From Primulina eburnea (taxonomy: Eukaryota > Streptophyta > Magnoliopsida > Lamiales > Gesneriaceae), in assembly GCF_022965805.1 (NCBI RefSeq), contig NC_133110.1:34472317-34536316 (forward strand): a stretch of 64,000 nucleotides of DNA. Direction: 5' to 3'. Below are positions 54,299 to 64,000 of this stretch, one piece after another. The position numbers and the translations under genes are program-made. The first letter of the stretch is position 1. Each line of letters begins with the position of its first letter. The notes below the pieces were generated by a model that saw only the letters and a program-made list of their open reading frames with translations, was not told the DNA's origin and did no database searches.

Positions 54299-56286
54299 TC
54301 AGTCCTTTGGGAACCCACATTTATACAATTCTTGGTGACTTTGTACTTCGGGTATCCAAAGATGTGTTTGCAACAGAAGGTCGGTTATTTCTAATAGTAT
54401 GCATACAAAAATGTTTCTGTTTTCCAGTCTGTATCTCTTCTGAACAGGTTTAGAGTTGTAGTACTGGTAGTTTTTAACCTTCATAGGATGTTGTCTTCTA
54501 GAGTTGAATTCTTTTCTGAATCTAGAACTCTGGTCAACTTTTTCCTTAGGTTTAACGTAACCCAGACCATAGTGCATTCTTCTGTTCGTCAGATTTACAT
54601 TCCTTTCAACTGAAGCAGTAGGTACTTCTGGTTCCTGTACCACACTGGATTTCACAAAGTGAATGTATTTCCCTTTGCACATATCCAGTGTTGGCTTAGT
54701 ATTCGTTTCAGAAATGCCTTCATTATTACAAAAACCGAGACCACTCCTATCTCCTGACTGTTTTTGTAATTCTTGCATCTTTTCCAATGAAACAGAAGAC
54801 TTGTTCCAAGCATTTACCAGTAGCGACAACTTCTGGTTTTCAGAAAGCACCTTCTGGTAATCTGCTTTGGCTCTTTCATTCTCAGTTATTAATTTACTCA
54901 TCTTAACTTGTAAATCATTGCAGCTGTCTACTTGCAAGCAAGTTAACTTACTGTTCTGATTCTTTAAGTTCTGATTTTCAATCTTAACTTCTTCAAATGA
55001 TTGAGAAAGTCTGGAATACTCTTTTACCATTTCATGCAGTGCATCAATCAAAAGTCATTTCGTGTAAATTTATTAGATTCAAAATCAAATACCTCTCCAG
55101 ATGTCGAGGTTGAGTCATTGTCTGCCATTAGACATTTGACTTCTTCTGCATCACTATCACTGGAATAACTTTCTGAGTCAGATGACTCAGAACTATAGTC
55201 CGCCCACTTAGATTTGCTTTCTTCGGCAATCATCGCTTTTCGATCTCTTCTGGACTTTTTGTCATTCCTCTTGTGATCCTTTCTCTTTTGATCATCCTTC
55301 TTTGGTTTAGGACAATCTGCAATAAAGTGACCTATCTTTCCACAGTTGAAGCATCTCATATCACCAGATGGTGAATCTTTCTTGAAGTTGCGATTGGGAC
55401 CCTGATAGGTTCGATGGTTCTTTTTCATGAACCTGAAGAATTTCTTTACAAATAAGGACATAGCATCATTACTGATTTGTTCAGCAGTCTTTTCCATTGT
55501 ATTATCAATGATCACAGTCGGTAATGCCTGAGGTACAACTGCAGCAGCAGTAGAAGAGGTAGAGGCAGTAACAGTAAAAGCAGTAGCAGTAGCAGCAAGA
55601 GCCTTGGTGGGTAGGCTTGAAGGCTCTTCTCCACTTCTCACTTCCAATTCGAACTCGTAGGCCTTCAGATCTGCAAATAAGTCGTGCAGTTCCAATTTGT
55701 TCAAGTCTTTGGATACTCTCATAGCCATTGTTTTAACATCCCATTCTCTGGGTAAGGCTCTCATCACCTTGAGGGCTGTTTCTCTATTGTTATACTCTTT
55801 ACCCAGAGCTGTTAGCTCATTTACCAGGCTGCTGAATCTTTCATCAAACTCATTTAGAGTTTCACCAGCTCTCATTTTCAGATTTTCAAACTTCTGCATT
55901 GCTACAGACAGTTTGTTTTCTTTCGTTTGCTCATTCCCTTCACATATCTGGATGAGCTTTTCCCAAATATCCTTTGCAGTAGAACACATTTTAATCTTGC
56001 TGAAGGTGTTCTTGTCGAGAGTTTTATACAATATATCCTTCGCCACATTATCAAGATTGGCTTTCTTCTTATCTTCACTGGTCCATTCACTTCTTGATTT
56101 CTCGACCATCTGTGGTGCACCGTCAGTAACAGCAACAGCTGTGTTAGGCTTTAAAATTTTCAGTGGACCATCTGTGATGACATACCACATGTCATCATCT
56201 TGTGCTGCAAGATGAGCTTGCATTCTTATCTTCCAGTCGTCAAAATCTTCTTTAGAGAACATAGGGATCTTGCTAAAGTGTGCCAT
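54299..56286 (-). pseudogene. Element F gag
   Basis: Starts MAHFSKIPMFSKEDFDDWKI at 56286, 47 bases inside the 5' LTR. UBN2/copia gag domain (DIWEKLIQICEGNEQTKENK, LNEFDERFSSLVNELTALG), zinc knuckle CFNCGKIGHFIADC, then a Lys/Arg- and Ser/Asp-rich tail. The frame changes near 55050 (FTRNDF stop) into a coiled-coil segment (SFEEVKIENQNLKNQNSKL, LITENERAKADYQKVL). It ends at a stop at 54299, with further frame damage before the protease. The coiled coil after the knuckle is typical of large SIRE-type gag proteins. Confidence 0.9.
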
Positions 56287-56332
56287 TTGTTGTAGTTTTT
56301 CACAAACAAGAATAACCCGCTCTGATACCAAT

Positions 56333-57342
56333 TGTTGAGGATCGAAGTTGAGTTTAGAGGGGGGTGAATAAACTCTACTCGTTTTTCATTCTGATGAGGT
56401 ACTAAAATCCTGTTAAGGATAGTAGTTGATCTTGTGCAAATAATTTCACCTGATTACAATAAAACGTGCGGAAACAATTTGATGAAGTAGTTGAAAAACA
56501 ATAAAGCAGTAGGCAGCAGTTGTTTATGGAAGTTCGAAGATAAACTCTTCTACGTCTCCCCTTCTTCTGTTTCCAGAAGGTATAACTAAAAGACTTTGGA
56601 TATTACAGTACAACTCTTGTACACACCCACTTCAGAAGGACTTACACCTCAGCCTACTGAAACTCTTAGTTTCTCAACTCACAAAAATGCGAAACACAAA
56701 GTTCTGAAAAGACTCTTTTCAGATTACAGACTCTTCTTGATAAAGTATAAGTGATGTAAAGATCGTGAAGAGTGTAAGAATTAGTAGCACAAGATGATCT
56801 TTTAAAAGATCACATACAAGCTATGAAGCGTGTGCTACTTTTCTTTGTGTTGAACTTTTTAAATGCTCAAGGAATTTTGATATTCGTCTGATAAGAGAGT
56901 AGCTTTGTTCCTTGAAAATGATATTATGCGAAGTGTCGTATCGAACAAGGATTTGATCCAAGTATATATAAACGACTGAGTTCAACGTTCACAATCAGAG
57001 AAGTCTTCAGTTAACTGATACAATCAGCTTTATTACCGAAACAAGTTCCTGCAGAAAAGCTATAAAACAATCAGTCTTGTTTTATACTAAATTGGGTAAT
57101 ATGCATTAAATGACTCAGTATAGTATTTAATGCTGCAATTAATACTAGTACTAGGAACTCTTTAACGGTAACAATTAAGATAGCAACGTTAGAAAACGTT
57201 CTCTACTGGTTTTGTATTGTTATCCATTTTCTACTGGTTTAGTTTTACTAGAACAGCAGCTACTGATAAGTTATTCTATTCTTCTGTTCTGCTGGTCTAC
57301 TGGTTTTAGTTATTATCGCCACAATAAAATTCATGTCTAACA
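56333..57342 (-). mobile_element. 5' LTR of element F
   Basis: TG...CA termini intact on the minus strand (TGTTAGACATG ... TCCTCAACA). Confidence 0.93.
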
Positions 57343-57462
57343 GAAACTAAAAAATTTGGCCGAAAGGTAGAAAACAAACTTCTTTTTCTTCTTCCAACTT
57401 CTTTATTTCATTCATTTTTCCTTTCCATCCACTCACACACATCGTGATTGATGTGTAGGAAT

Positions 57463-60233
57463 GTAATGAGTTAAACTTTTGCCGTGTAAAATTGTATAAA
57501 ATCTATCCATTGCCTTCTTACTTTTTTCCCAATCGCTACAAAACATAGACAATTCAAAACCGGGTAATCGATGGCTATAGCTCATCTAGCATATCAAGTT
57601 TGCTACGAGATATCATGTCGGGTGTAAAGAAGGATTAATTTAAAAAATAGACCTGGTCAAATTTTTTTTAAAAAAAAATAACCCCCTGTGTAGTGGTCAA
57701 ATACACTACATGAGGTTATATTTTTTGAAAATTTTTTGACCAAGCTCATAAAACAAAATAACCATGTAAAGAATCTGACAAGTATTCAATCACTATACTT
57801 AAGTATGTATAACCAAATGTAATGGAAGATTTGTTACAATTGCTTAAGAGTACATCAGTTTATGGACTATTGTCAGGATCATTGATACTCTCAATAAAAC
57901 GAGAACATTTATTGCATGTGTGGTGATAATGAATGGATGATTTAGTTTTGAGACTTTTTGTAATCTTTATTTGATATTGAGATGTGTGTTACAAGCACAA
58001 ATATGATGTAGACAATCATTGAATTTGTTCAGGCCTATTTTATTGCGTATATTCCATCACTTAAAGCTCGTTGAGCCTAGATGGGAAAAAAATTACATGA
58101 GATGTGTATTATGGAATTTATTCTAAAAATTCATTCAATTTAATTTTTTTATGTACTTGGTCAGTCTGTACCAATTGATTGGTGAGTCAAAGTAGTCTAG
58201 ATCCTAGTTTAGCAATCTTCGACGTGAAATATAGATAATATGTGACTTAGAGATGATTTAGTCGATCTTTGGACTCATTTGAGCGTTTCGAGTCCACCAA
58301 CTGCATCATAATTACCCCTAGTACCCCGTTTTGAGCATAATGAAAAATCGAATGGAGTGCACCAAAGGTACACCAAAGAGATTATTGAAAAATGTAATGA
58401 GTTAAACTTTTGCCGTGTAAAATTGTATAAAATCTATCCATTGCCTTTTAACTTTTTTCCCAATCGCTACAAAACATAGACAATTCAAAACCGGGTAATC
58501 GATGGCTATAGCTCATCTAGCATATCAAGTTTGCTACGAGATATCATGTCGGGTGTAAAGAAGGATTAATTTAAAAAATAGACCTGGTCAAATTTTTTTT
58601 AAAAAAAAATAACCCCCTGTGTAGTGGTCAAATACACTACATGAGGTTATATTTTTTGAAAATTTTTTGACCAAGCTCATAAAACAAAATAACCATGTAA
58701 AGAATCTGACAAGTATTCAATCACTATACTTAAGTATGTATAACCAAATGTAATGGAAGATTTGTTACAATTGCTTAAGAGTACATCAGTTTATGGACTA
58801 TTGTCAGGATCATTGATACTCTCAATAAAACGAGAACATTTATTGCATGTGTGGTGATAATGAATGGATGATTTAGTTTTGAGACTTTTTGTAATCTTTA
58901 TTTGATATTGAGATGTGTGTTACAAGCACAAATATGATGTAGACAATCATTGAATTTGTTCAGGCCTATTTTATTGCGTATATTCCATCACTTAAAGCTC
59001 GTTGAGCCTAGATGGGAAAAAAATTACATGAGATGTGTATTATGGAATTTATTCTAAAAATTCATTCAATTTAATTTTTTTATGTACTTGGTCAGTCTGT
59101 ACCAATTGATTGGTGAGTCAAAGTAGTCTAGATCCTAGTTTAGCAATCTTCGACGTGAAATATAGATAATATGTGACTTAGAGATGATTTAGTCGATCTT
59201 TGGACTCATTTGAGCGTTTCGAGTCCACCAACTGCATCATAATTACCCCTAGTACCCCGTTTTGAGCATAATGAAAAATCGAATGGAGTGCACCAAAGGT
59301 ACACCAAAGAGATTATTGAAAAATGTAATGAGTTAAACTTTTGCCGTGTAAAATTGTATAAAATCTATCCATTGCCTTTTAACTTTTTTCCCAATCGCTA
59401 CAAAACATAGACAATTCAAAACCGGGTAATCGATGGCTATAGCTCATCTAGCATATCAAGTTTGCTACGAGATATCATGTCGGGTGTAAAGAAGGATTAA
59501 TTTAAAAAATAGACCTGGTCAAATTTTTTTTAAAAAAAATAACCCCCTGTGTAGTGGTCAAATACACTACATGAGGTTATATTTTTTGAAAATTTTTTGA
59601 CCAAGCTCATAAAACAAAATAACCATGTAAAGAATCTGACAAGTATTCAATCACTATACTTAAGTATGTATAACCAAATGTAATGGAAGATTTGTTACAA
59701 TTGCTTAAGAGTACATCAGTTTATGGACTATTGTCAGGATCATTGATACTCTCAATAAAACGAGAACATTTATTGCATGTGTGGTGATAATGAATGGATG
59801 ATTTAGTTTTGAGACTTTTTGTAATCTTTATTTGATATTGAGATGTGTGTTACAAGCACAAATATGATGTAGACAATCATTGAATTTGTTCAGGCCTATT
59901 TTATTGCGTATATTCCATCACTTAAAGCTCGTTGAGCCTAGATGGGAAAAAAATTACATGAGATGTGTATTATGGAATTTATTCTAAAAATTCATTCAAT
60001 TTAATTTTTTTATGTACTTGGTCAGTCTGTACCAATTGATTGGTGAGTCAAAGTAGTCTAGATCCTAGTTTAGCAATCTTCGACGTGAAATATAGATAAT
60101 ATGTGACTTAGAGATGATTTAGTCGATCTTTGGACTCATTTGAGCGTTTCGAGTCCACCAACTGCATCATAATTACCCCTAGTACCCCGTTTTGAGCATA
60201 ATGAAAAATCGAATGGAGTGCACCAAAGGTACA
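57463..60233. repeat. Three tandem copies of a 931-bp unit
   Basis: GTAATGAGTTAAACTTTTGC starts each unit at 57463, 58394 and 59325. Units 2 and 3 share CCTTTTAACTT where unit 1 has CCTTCTTACTT; otherwise they are almost identical by eye. Units 1 and 2 end with CACCAAAGAGATTATTGAAA, a phrase that in single copy belongs about 300 bp further downstream (near 60535), so each junction is a deletion-joined fusion. A diverged single copy is at 43730-44635. Confidence 0.95.
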
Positions 60234-60889
60234 CGATAAACCCCCATTCGTAATCTTTCTACAATCTCAAATCAACCACCCAAGTTTTGAGCATATACAA
60301 TACTTCCTAGCTACTTAAAAATAGAGATAAATAAGTCCCTTTGTGCTTTGAAGACGACAATGAATCCTAGATGTTGACACAAATGAAATTTTGGGGAGGT
60401 CGATGAAATATTGGAATGAATTGAAGGGGCATGTAAAAAAACTATGGAACAAAAAGTCAGAGGAGGAAAATGTGTATGAATTAAGGTGTTGATGAAACGA
60501 AAAAATTCTTGGGGTAAAAGATAATATTTAATTATAAAGAGATTATTGAAAAATGAAGAAGTGAACCGAACGAAAATTTTTCTTCTTTCCTCAACATTTG
60601 CAGAACTATCATCCTTTATTGTAGTCATGAGTCGTAGCATAATGTTATAAACTTAAAAGACTTATTAACCAAGTCACACGTAGGCAATATACTAGTGGAG
60701 AAGAGATGCTAAAGTTAAGCTTATAAGCATTGTAAACAGGTACAAAATTTGACCATTTACACATATATATATCATGACAATACGTTGTACTTTGGTATGT
60801 TTCTCTTCACTATCTTTTGAACAAAATGTTTAACAAAAAATCCTTGTGACCTAGGTGAGTGGATACTTGTTTCAATGGATGGTAGTGAA

Positions 60890-61179
60890 ACTTGGGTTGA
60901 AAATTCTATTAATCTGTTAAGTATACAAGCAGCATGAATCTATCAGTATATTAGGGTGGGTAAATAAAATTGGTAATTCACACACACTGAACTTTTGAGT
61001 AATTATGTCATGCATCGGATTTGAAAAACTTTGAAACGTGTTCTCAGGATGCCTGTATAGTTCTTCTAACCATGACTCGAGTCTCTTATTTTTATTCCGT
61101 CCTTCGAGTGTAGGTTATCTTTTACTCTATTTTCTTCTTTTATTTTGCTCGATACTAGCAAACACTGAGTATGGGGAAT
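60890..61179. other. Unique AT-rich sequence after the duplication
   Basis: No gene or element ends recognised. Confidence 0.4.
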
Positions 61180-62530
61180 TTTATAAGTGCGATTTTTGCA
61201 CTTAAACTATCTTATGATTTAACATGATTTAAGCTAGTTTTTGAGCAAATTTACACGTTTTGGTAGTAATTATGTCGTTTGCAGGAATCAAGCCACAACA
61301 CAACTTGCTACCGAAAGGGAGTGAAAACGATACGTCGAGAAAAGAAAATCAAGTCCAAGCTGTAAGAATAAAGGTACATGACAACAACAAGCACATACCT
61401 ATGTGATATCCTTGTGCAACCGCGCACCCAAGCTCCCAAGACGAAGCAGAACATAGCGCACATCAGTGCGGTTTCCTTATGCAGCCATGTTCACATGATG
61501 AAGCAGTGCAGCACGAGAAGAGGTGCACACCAGCGTGCCATTTTTGTGCAACACAAAGAAGATTCACACACAAAACAGAAAGACGTACAAAACTGCACAT
61601 TCTCCATGATCACCCGAAGGCGACGCAGATATGCAGAACTATGACTCTCGAATTTTGCAGGATTTTCACGGATATAAAAATACGAAGCCCTAGCCTCACA
61701 CAAATGAAAAAAAGGAGAGCCGCATATCACACAAAATACAGAGAGCGAGAAACATGAAGAACAAAGAGCGAGGAACAAAGATGAAGACGAAGAGCGCATC
61801 TTCCGAGGCCGGAGTCGAAAATTCGGACTCGATCTTTCTCCTTATTTTCCTATTAATTTCTATTTGATTAGTTGTTATTGAGAAACATGATTTATTATCG
61901 TTGTTGCTGCATCATGAACTAATTTAATTATCTAGGAGACGACGTAGTTTGGTCAAAACTATATTTTTGAATCGTTGATTTATATATTCAATTTACTTCT
62001 TGGTTTATTTGTGTTTTTTTTTTAAATTAACTGAGTCCAATTACTCGATCACTAATTTAATTGTGATATTTATTTGAAATCTATCACTCATAAGAGAGAA
62101 TTTTGGATAGGACCATAAGAAAATACATCGTCGGTATTTTTAAAGTTTGGGATACCTATAACTCAATTAATGTCATTGAAAGAATTGTTGTGCAGTTTAA
62201 ATAATTTAATATTTGATTCTTAATAGAGATGTTGAAATTAAAATTAGATGATTAATTTCTATTCATCACTTAAGAAAGAGAATATGAATAATTGAAAATT
62301 CTTGGTTAGTAACTGTGTTGAACTTATGATTATATATGTCAATCATACATATAGATATCTTCTCTCATTGATTTTTTAGTGTTTGTGTACTCAAATTAAT
62401 TTTATTTGTTAGTTAATAATCAATCATATCCTTATTTAATTCTATAAATAAAATGAGATTCTTGTAATTATGGTACTAAATATGTACTCAATCCAATACT
62501 AAAAATTGACATCGTACACTTGCAAGTAAG
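61180..62530 (+). mobile_element. Possible LTR or leader fragment of a Ty3/gypsy (Tat/Athila-like) element
   Basis: Phrases AAGTGCGATTTTTGCACTTAA, TTTGCAGGAATCAAGCCACA and, at the far end, ATTGACATCGTACACTTGCA resemble sequence that I recall near the LTR/PBS of plant Tat/Athila elements. No PBS, LTR pair or protein is present. The short ORFs at 61378-61757 look incidental. Confidence 0.25.
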
Positions 62531-62811
62531 CAAATCATACAACAAACATCAATTAATTTTTATGAAAATAAGTTATCTATTTATATAAATAATTTCGTCA
62601 TATAATTTACTCATAACTATAACATATAATCCACTTTAAAAATTGATAAATTCACATATTATCTGTACAAATTATACATTTAATACAATTGAATTATCAT
62701 TATCCAAAAATTAATTAAAAACTATAACAATATTTTATGGATCAACCGAATCTGTTATCGATTATAATCATGATTCATATATGTAATATTTATTATTTTA
62801 CACATGCATCA
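62531..62811. other. AT-rich intergenic stretch
   Basis: Nothing recognisable. Confidence 0.4.
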
Positions 62812-62917
62812 TGTAAGGCCCGAGATTTAATTACTGTAATCAGACGTCAATTGATTGACAGAATTGAGGTTATAGGAACTCAAATGACGATGCCGGGCGT
62901 TGGTTTATTTTAAGCCA

Positions 62918-63129
62918 AGATGTTAAACCGAACATCTCAAGATGTTAGGCCGAACATCTCGCGCCCGAGCGGTAGAAAAGAACCGCCCGAGCGCCAATTT
63001 TATTTCTTGGACAGAATGGTCGGCGCCCGAGCGGTAGAATATTACCGCCCGAGCGCCAGGAGATGTTCAGCCGAGTATCTCGACAGAAACTTCCGCGCCC
63101 GAGCGGTAAAGGTTAACCGCCCGAGCGCC
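62918..63129 (+). repeat. Two interleaved palindrome families upstream of the third LTR's TATA box
   Basis: Family 1: AGATGTT-N6-AACATCT at 62918, 62939 and, with one change, 63061. Family 2: three ~36-bp hairpins (62960-62995, 63022-63057, 63094-63129), each GCGCCCGAGCGGT, a 7-11-bp A/T-rich loop, then ACCGCCCGAGCGCC. Loops differ (AGAAAAGA, AGAATATT, AAAGGTTA) but the stems are constant. Confidence 0.9.
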
Positions 63130-63179
63130 GCTGCAAAACATGAAAATGAGACACGTTGATTTGCATGCAACAAGTGGAT

Positions 63180-63190
63180 ATATATATACT
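63180..63190 (+). promoter_or_regulatory. TATA box of third Tekay-like LTR
   Basis: GGATATATATATACTTAT about 50 bp downstream of the last hairpin. Confidence 0.6.
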
Positions 63191-64000
63191 TATACATGTA
63201 AATCCTTCAACATAATCGGCAGAAGAAAAGAGGAAATCGAGGAGAGAAGTTTCAAGTGTTCTTCAACATAAAGAATTGGAAGTTACGAATAATCCAACCG
63301 TCTGAATTTCAATCCGACTTCAGTATTGTGTTCATATCAACGTAGACTACAACTGGACGTAAGTTTTACTACGTTTTGACATGTTTTGAAATTAGACTAT
63401 TGTCAGAATTGAATAAGAGTAAGATATGGTGTTTCTGATACAGTAGACATCGTATATTTGGAGTCAGACTGAAGAACAGACTGGTTATGTAATTGTTATG
63501 ATTTTCAGAGTCGATTTGACTGAGATTCGATATCAGATTTGTGTTATCGTTGAGATTATAAATTGTATTAATATCGATTATGACTCGTGGTATTATATCT
63601 GTGGTGTTCAGAATGACGGGGTATTCAGATTGTATTGTTATGCCGTCGAAACATCAGTTGATTAGATTGATCAGATTCAGTAATGATTTCGATTGTAACG
63701 TGATATCGTTGATATGAATTAGATTGTACCTTGTTCAGATATAGATCAGATTATATACTGATTTGAGTATTGATCAGAACAGGTTTTGATTCGAGTTATA
63801 TACTGATGTTGTATTTATATGATTGTCATTGCCAGACTGGGTATGGACAGATCAGAATACGAGACTTCGTCTTCGTCAGACGACAAAGGTATAAATAAAT
63901 GTTGATTCGGGATTGCACAACTCGAGTTAGATCTGACTTGAGTCTCCCTAAATCACATACTTTACTTTATTGCATAGATATTTGCATATTATCAGATTGA

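Larger units (their letters stand above)
45920..57342 (-). mobile_element. Element F: SIRE-like Ty1/copia retrotransposon with accessory ORFs (11.4 kb)
   Basis: LTRs 45920-46924 (3') and 56333-57342 (5', 1,010 bp), flanked by the perfect duplication GAAAC (45915-45919 and 57343-57347). PBS TGGTATCAGAGC at 56319-56330, two bases from the LTR; purine tract AAAGGGGGAAAT at 46925-46936 (minus). Minus-strand order: gag, protease, integrase, RT, RNase H, a 1.2-kb spacer with an antisense ORF, then a long accessory ORF before the 3' LTR. LTRs differ by about 1-2% by eye. The 3' LTR start has lost its G (TTTTAGACATG versus TGTTAGACATG). The large size and the extra 3' ORF fit the SIRE/Maximus lineage. 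Confidence 0.95.
45295..60889. repeat. Segmental tandem duplication, copy 2, split by element F and internally triplicated
   Basis: Homologous to copy 1: 45295-45919 matches 43087-43609, element F intervenes, then 57343-60889 matches 43605-45294. It carries a local 75-bp tandem duplication (45432-45506 and 45507-45580) and three copies of a 931-bp unit. The end AATGGATGGTAGTGAA at 60889 equals the end of copy 1 before sequence becomes unique. Confidence 0.9.
62812..64000 (+). mobile_element. 5' end of a third Tekay-like LTR (runs off the window)
   Basis: Starts TGTAAGGCCCGAGATTTAAT. From about 63300 it aligns with the reverse complement of C's LTR (TACAACTGGACGTAAGTTTT, ACTACGTTTTGACATGTTTT), and near 63945 with CTCCCTAAATCACATACTTT. 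It is thus a diverged relative on the opposite strand. It has a TATA at 63180-63190 and palindrome arrays upstream of it. Confidence 0.85.

Noticed and set aside
61378..61799. ORFs of 88-102 codons near 61.4-61.8 kb
   Set aside because: Biased composition on both strands, no domain, and probable retroelement leader sequence.
1..64000. tRNA, rRNA or snRNA genes
   Set aside because: No cloverleaf with A/B boxes or rRNA-like block was recognised; TGGTATCAGAGC sites are retroelement primer sites, not tRNA genes.

Overview
This is a nuclear plant genome window, almost certainly eudicot. It has intron-bearing and plant-specific genes (a two-B3-domain REM-type factor, an AZG2-type purine permease, an LBD pseudogene) in AT-rich DNA filled with nested LTR retrotransposons. 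The accessory ORF of the SIRE-like element and the MITE family built on GTGAGACCGTCTCAC remind me of Lamiales/Gesneriaceae assemblies; that placement is from memory and not proven here. There are no bacterial features.

Layout. 1-1270: tail of a decayed Ty1/copia element with its 3' LTR. 1363-2898: PIF/Harbinger element carrying a fossil Myb-like ORF1. 2903-~6720: long Ty3/gypsy LTR-like sequence holding a 1.2-kb hAT element (3934-5151). 7250-7573: LBD pseudogene. 7915-8500: MITE cluster. 8520-13800: six-coding-exon REM/B3 gene (+). 14406-15998: intronless AZG2-like permease (-).

16577-35942 is a Russian doll of Tekay-type chromovirus elements, all on the minus strand. Element C (16577-35942, TSD ACATG) carries element B (16971-27737, TSD TGTAA) in its 3' LTR. 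B in turn carries a non-autonomous relative, D (23625-26854, TSD ATGCG), in its 5' LTR. The LTR pairs are nearly identical, so all three are recent. C sits 579 bp upstream of the permease ATG.

36751-41281 is an older copia element E (TSD TCAAA) inside a broken MITE. 41671-43080 holds a microsatellite, a hairpin cluster and a 366-bp TRIM. 43087-60889 is a 2.2-kb tandem duplication whose second copy is interrupted by a SIRE-like copia element F (45920-57342, TSD GAAAC) and contains a 931-bp triplication. F carries a large accessory ORF downstream of pol, plus a small antisense transcription-unit candidate with its own TATA box, ATG and poly(A) signal. 62812-64000 begins a third Tekay-like LTR on the plus strand.

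The most striking unexplained signals are (1) arrays of short palindromes placed just upstream of the LTR TATA box in three distinct Tekay-type LTR families, with different sequence in each family and arm changes that preserve pairing, and (2) the accessory/antisense gene module in element F.
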